Of a DNA stretch of 37,690 nt, positions 34,818-37,690 are shown in pieces (within the stretch, counting starts at the first letter, position 1; each line of letters opens with the position of its first letter). The position numbers and the translations under genes were made by a program. The DNA is from an uncultured Bacteroidota bacterium (GTDB lineage Bacteria > Bacteroidota > Bacteroidia > UKL13-3): the NCBI GenBank assembly GCA_903850915.1, contig CAINMV010000002.1, positions 1 through 37,690 of the forward strand, read 5' to 3'. The notes beneath the pieces were generated by a model. That model was not told the DNA's origin, did not search any database, and saw only the letters and a list, made by a program, of their open reading frames with translations.

Positions 34818-37690
34818 ATGAACTTCAAATTTACAAAGTCTGTCTACTTTATCGGTTTTTTGTTATTATTTAGCATAAAAACATTTGCACAAATCACTAA
34901 AATTCAGGATTACCTGAATATTACTTCCCCAACTATTGGGACTTTTCAAGGAATCACTTTTCGCGAAGCGGGATTCTCCGGTTTGTATCCTATAGCGGGA
35001 ACTAATGGCACCGAATTTTGGACATTATCTGATAGAGGTGTCAATGTAGATTGCGGTAGTGCAAACTCAGCATCATGTCGCCCAACCTATGATAAAATGT
35101 ATGCATTCCCATCCTATGCACCTAAAATACATCGCATTCGTATCATAGGAACGGAAGTCCAGATTTTGCAAACAATCACCATTAAACGTCCTAATGGTAG
35201 CGGCGCTTCAGGAATCATTAACCCAACTGGTTTAGGAAGTACAGCCATAGAGGTTGCATCTACCGACACGGTATTGGATTGCGCCAATTTCAATTTGAAA
35301 ACCACTCCTAAAGATACTTTTGGTATCGACCCGGAAGGTATTGTGGTGGATAAAGATGGTAATTTTTGGTTATGTGAAGAAGGTGGTGCTACCATCTGGA
35401 AATTAAGCCCTAATGGAGTTTTATTAAAACGTTATACTCCTTATGCTAACTTAGCCGGTGCACAGTCAGTAGATGTGCAAATAGACACAGTATTTAAATA
35501 CAGAAAGAACAATCGTGGATTTGAAGGTATAGCCATCGCACCCAATGGTAAAATATATGCCATTATTCAAAGTCCTTTATTATATCCTACTACTTCAATA
35601 GGAGAAGGAACCCGCATACATCGTATTCTGGAAATAGACCCGAGTAATAATGCCATGCGTACCATAGTATATTTAAATGATGGTATCATTGGTTCTAGCG
35701 GTTCGAATCAAATAAGATTAAGAGATTGGAAAATTGGCGACATGGCAGCAGTAAATGATAGTGTATTTTTGGTATTAGAAGCTGCAGCAAGAGGAACCTC
35801 AGATATCAAACGTTTGTATCAGATTAATATCAATCAAGCTACTGCTGTTACCTCAGCATTATATGGCACCCAAACATTAGAGGCTTTGGTTGATTCAACA
35901 GGATTAGCCAGTAAAGGGATAAAAGCCGTAAAGAAAACTTTGGTGATGGACTTATTGGCAAATGGATGGCCAGCCACTTTAGATAAAGCAGAAGGTTTAG
36001 CTATTATCAATGACAGTACCATAGCTATTAGTAATGATAATGATTTCGGTCAAACTTGTCCGAATGCTGATGGAATTGCAATTCCAACAACTAACGTGAG
36101 TCATGTAATTACCTTTGGATTAAGTGGCGCAAATAAATTATCGAACTATCAGCCAGCTAATCCACCATCTAATGCGAAGCAAGACTACTCTTTTGTTGTA
36201 TTGGGATGTAATCGAGTAGAAACAGATGACTCAGTAGGAAATCCAAGTACCGCTAATGTATATCAATTAAACAGGGTGTTCACTGAAATTTCTCAAATGA
36301 ATCCATTACCAAAATATTTATTTTTTGCGGGAGATATGGTTTTGGGATATGAAAACGACACCATGAAATTAGCTTCTCAGTTAAGCAACTGGTTGGCTAT
36401 TTATAATGCGCATCCAATAAAAAATTTACAAGTTCAATTAGTTGCCATCGAAGGTAACCATGAAACCCAAGACAAAGCCAATGGTAAAAAATCATTTGTT
36501 GCCGCTGAAAGAACTTTCGTGCGTGTCATGGGAAATTATATCCTTGGCAGCAATGGACCAACGATTACCGGACTGGTTCCCGGAACTGACAGTTTAACTA
36601 CCGATCAAAGTAAACTCACCTACTCCTTCAATTTTAAAAATGACCACTTTGTTATTGTAAATACAGATCCTGTTGGAAGAGATGCAAAAGTATCATACAA
36701 TTGGATTAGAAATGACATTGCGAATGCACGTACCAATGGCGCCCGACATATTTTTGCTATAGGTCATAAACCAGCATATACTGGTCATTTTAAAAGCACA
36801 CCTGATGGACTGGATAATAATATTTCACAGCGTGATAGCTTTTGGAATACTATGGAACAATATCAGGCAGATGCATTTTTCTCAGCGCACATACATGCTG
36901 CCGATTCATTGCAACCACATGCTGGAAAAACATGGCAGGTAATAGCAGGTAATGGTGGAAGTTTGGTAGAGCCAACTTTTACTTCCTTCCCAAATGCTTA
37001 TTTCGGATATGTAACGGTTCATGTTTACGATAACGATTCAGTGAATGTAAAAAGCTGGGGTCGCGATGCCGTGATGACCGCCACCAGATACCAAGATTCG
37101 ACACCAGGAAATCCTACTACCTTAAGAGCAAGTTACAATTTAAATATCAACCCAGTAATAAGACATACTCCTTTAAGTAATACATTATTGAATGGTCCTT
37201 TTACTGTTGCTGCTACTATTACAGATAATATTTCGGTTACAGGAGCACAATTGAATTATAACGTGAATGGTGTAAATCAAACGGCTATCGCACCAACGAT
37301 TTCAGGAAACACTTATACATTTATTATTCCTTCAATTTCTGGATATGGCCTAATTAACTATAATATACAGGCAAACGATGCTTCCTTGATTAAAATTTAT
37401 TCAATTGGAGTTGGGTCAAGTTATCATTCTTTTAGTTTTGGACCAATTAGTCAGAAAGGACCAAGTAGTTCACAAACTCCTTATTTGGTTCCAGTTGCGC
37501 CTGGTGTGATTTTAAATTCCATCCTCACCACTCCTGACTCTTTAGCCAATGGATATAAAATGGCAGGTATTCCCGATGGCTTAGGTGCCTATGATAATGG
37601 CAATGGAACTTTTACATTGTTGATGAATCAAGAATTGGGTAATACGGTAGGTGCAGTAAGAGCACACGGATCAATAGGATCTTATGTATC
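34818..37690 (+). CDS. Secreted multi-domain phosphatase: phytase-like esterase plus metallophosphoesterase (3' end outside window)
   Basis: The frame stays open from ATG 34818 to the edge (957 codons). Residues 1-24 are a signal peptide (ending TFA). Residues 25 to about 450 resemble the esterase-like activity of phytase domain, with GTEFWTLSDRG near the start, FGIDPEGIVVDKDGNFWLCEEGG in the middle, and GFEGIAIAPNGKIYA. Residues 458 to about 755 are a metallophosphoesterase, with FAGDMVLGY (Asp506), GNHE (Asn547, His548), GHKPAY (His650) and SAHIH (His691, His693). The usual first Asp-x-His motif is replaced by VLGCNRV. An Ig-like segment (about 775-870) follows, and then a third module with MAGIPDGLGAYDNGNGTFTLLMNQELG. 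It probably scavenges phosphate outside the cell; a T9SS sorting domain is expected past the edge. Confidence 0.85.
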   Translation, partial: MNFKFTKSVYFIGFLLLFSIKTFAQITKIQDYLNITSPTIGTFQGITFREAGFSGLYPIAGTNGTEFWTLSDRGVNVDCGSANSASCRPTYDKMYAFPSYAPKIHRIRIIGTEVQILQTITIKRPNGSGASGIINPTGLGSTAIEVASTDTVLDCANFNLKTTPKDTFGIDPEGIVVDKDGNFWLCEEGGATIWKLSPNGVLLKRYTPYANLAGAQSVDVQIDTVFKYRKNNRGFEGIAIAPNGKIYAIIQSPLLYPTTSIGEGTRIHRILEIDPSNNAMRTIVYLNDGIIGSSGSNQIRLRDWKIGDMAAVNDSVFLVLEAAARGTSDIKRLYQININQATAVTSALYGTQTLEALVDSTGLASKGIKAVKKTLVMDLLANGWPATLDKAEGLAIINDSTIAISNDNDFGQTCPNADGIAIPTTNVSHVITFGLSGANKLSNYQPANPPSNAKQDYSFVVLGCNRVETDDSVGNPSTANVYQLNRVFTEISQMNPLPKYLFFAGDMVLGYENDTMKLASQLSNWLAIYNAHPIKNLQVQLVAIEGNHETQDKANGKKSFVAAERTFVRVMGNYILGSNGPTITGLVPGTDSLTTDQSKLTYSFNFKNDHFVIVNTDPVGRDAKVSYNWIRNDIANARTNGARHIFAIGHKPAYTGHFKSTPDGLDNNISQRDSFWNTMEQYQADAFFSAHIHAADSLQPHAGKTWQVIAGNGGSLVEPTFTSFPNAYFGYVTVHVYDNDSVNVKSWGRDAVMTATRYQDSTPGNPTTLRASYNLNINPVIRHTPLSNTLLNGPFTVAATITDNISVTGAQLNYNVNGVNQTAIAPTISGNTYTFIIPSISGYGLINYNIQANDASLIKIYSIGVGSSYHSFSFGPISQKGPSSSQTPYLVPVAPGVILNSILTTPDSLANGYKMAGIPDGLGAYDNGNGTFTLLMNQELGNTVGAVRAHGSIGSYV

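Noticed and set aside
35114-36022. Minus-strand frames inside the multi-domain phosphatase (35114-35395 and 35834-36022)
   Set aside because: They oppose a clear signal-peptide-bearing gene with recognisable domains and have no features of their own.
1-37690. CRISPR arrays, insertion sequences or prophage genes
   Set aside because: No regularly spaced direct repeats, transposases, terminal inverted repeats with target duplications or phage structural genes were seen.

Overview
The window is a low-GC chromosomal segment of a member of the Bacteroidota. The evidence is type IX secretion (T9SS) signatures (a PorP/SprF-family protein, a gliding-motility-type C-terminal sorting domain and a type A sorting-domain relic), promoters of the Bacteroidota form TTG-N19/20-TAnnTTTG, and starts without clear Shine-Dalgarno sequences. 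It is probably an environmental, gliding or surface-secreting lineage; I cannot fix the class or order from sequence alone.

Layout. (1) 1-970: a broken fragment of a T9SS sorting domain, then an arginyltransferase-like protein. (2) 970-7252, minus strand: a four-gene surface/secretion cassette. It encodes a 1050-residue Kelch/repeat protein with a type B sorting domain, a PorP/SprF-OmpA fusion, and two lipoproteins with BamE-like segments, and it ends in a clear hairpin terminator. (3) 7488-7764: tRNA-Leu(UAA) and tRNA-Gly(GCC), each with its own terminator; the tRNA-Gly promoter abuts the end of mutS. (4) 7765-13398: mutS, a SpoU/TrmH methyltransferase, bshC and pcm. (5) 13593-16899, plus strand: a Gfo/Idh-like protein with eroded active-site motifs, a lolD-like ATPase overlapping a NUDIX gene, and a FAD oxidoreductase. 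(6) 16932-22879: a capA-like/vanZ-like pair, gcvH divergent from xer-hpf, grpE-dnaJ, and a TlpA-like thioredoxin. (7) 22989-25045: a sterol-desaturase-family membrane protein and tgt, which has a TTG start and lacks the zinc cysteines. (8) 25121-33502: a tight recD-recC-recB operon for a complete RecBCD-type helicase-nuclease. (9) 33503-34817: mostly non-coding AT-rich DNA holding one small lipoprotein gene and a perfect 15-bp inverted repeat. (10) 34818 to the window end: a very large secreted protein, open at the edge, joining a phytase-like esterase domain, a metallophosphoesterase domain and the start of a third module.

How the genes fit together. Most of the window is housekeeping: DNA repair, chaperones, RNA modification and thiol metabolism. 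The two accessory regions are the T9SS cassette and the multi-domain phosphatase. In the cassette a secreted type B cargo is made with a PorP/SprF-like partner that carries its own periplasmic OmpA-type module, plus two lipoproteins that may complete an envelope complex; this is the best candidate for an under-described system. The phosphatase probably serves phosphate scavenging outside the cell. No CRISPR array, transposase, integrase island or prophage was seen.
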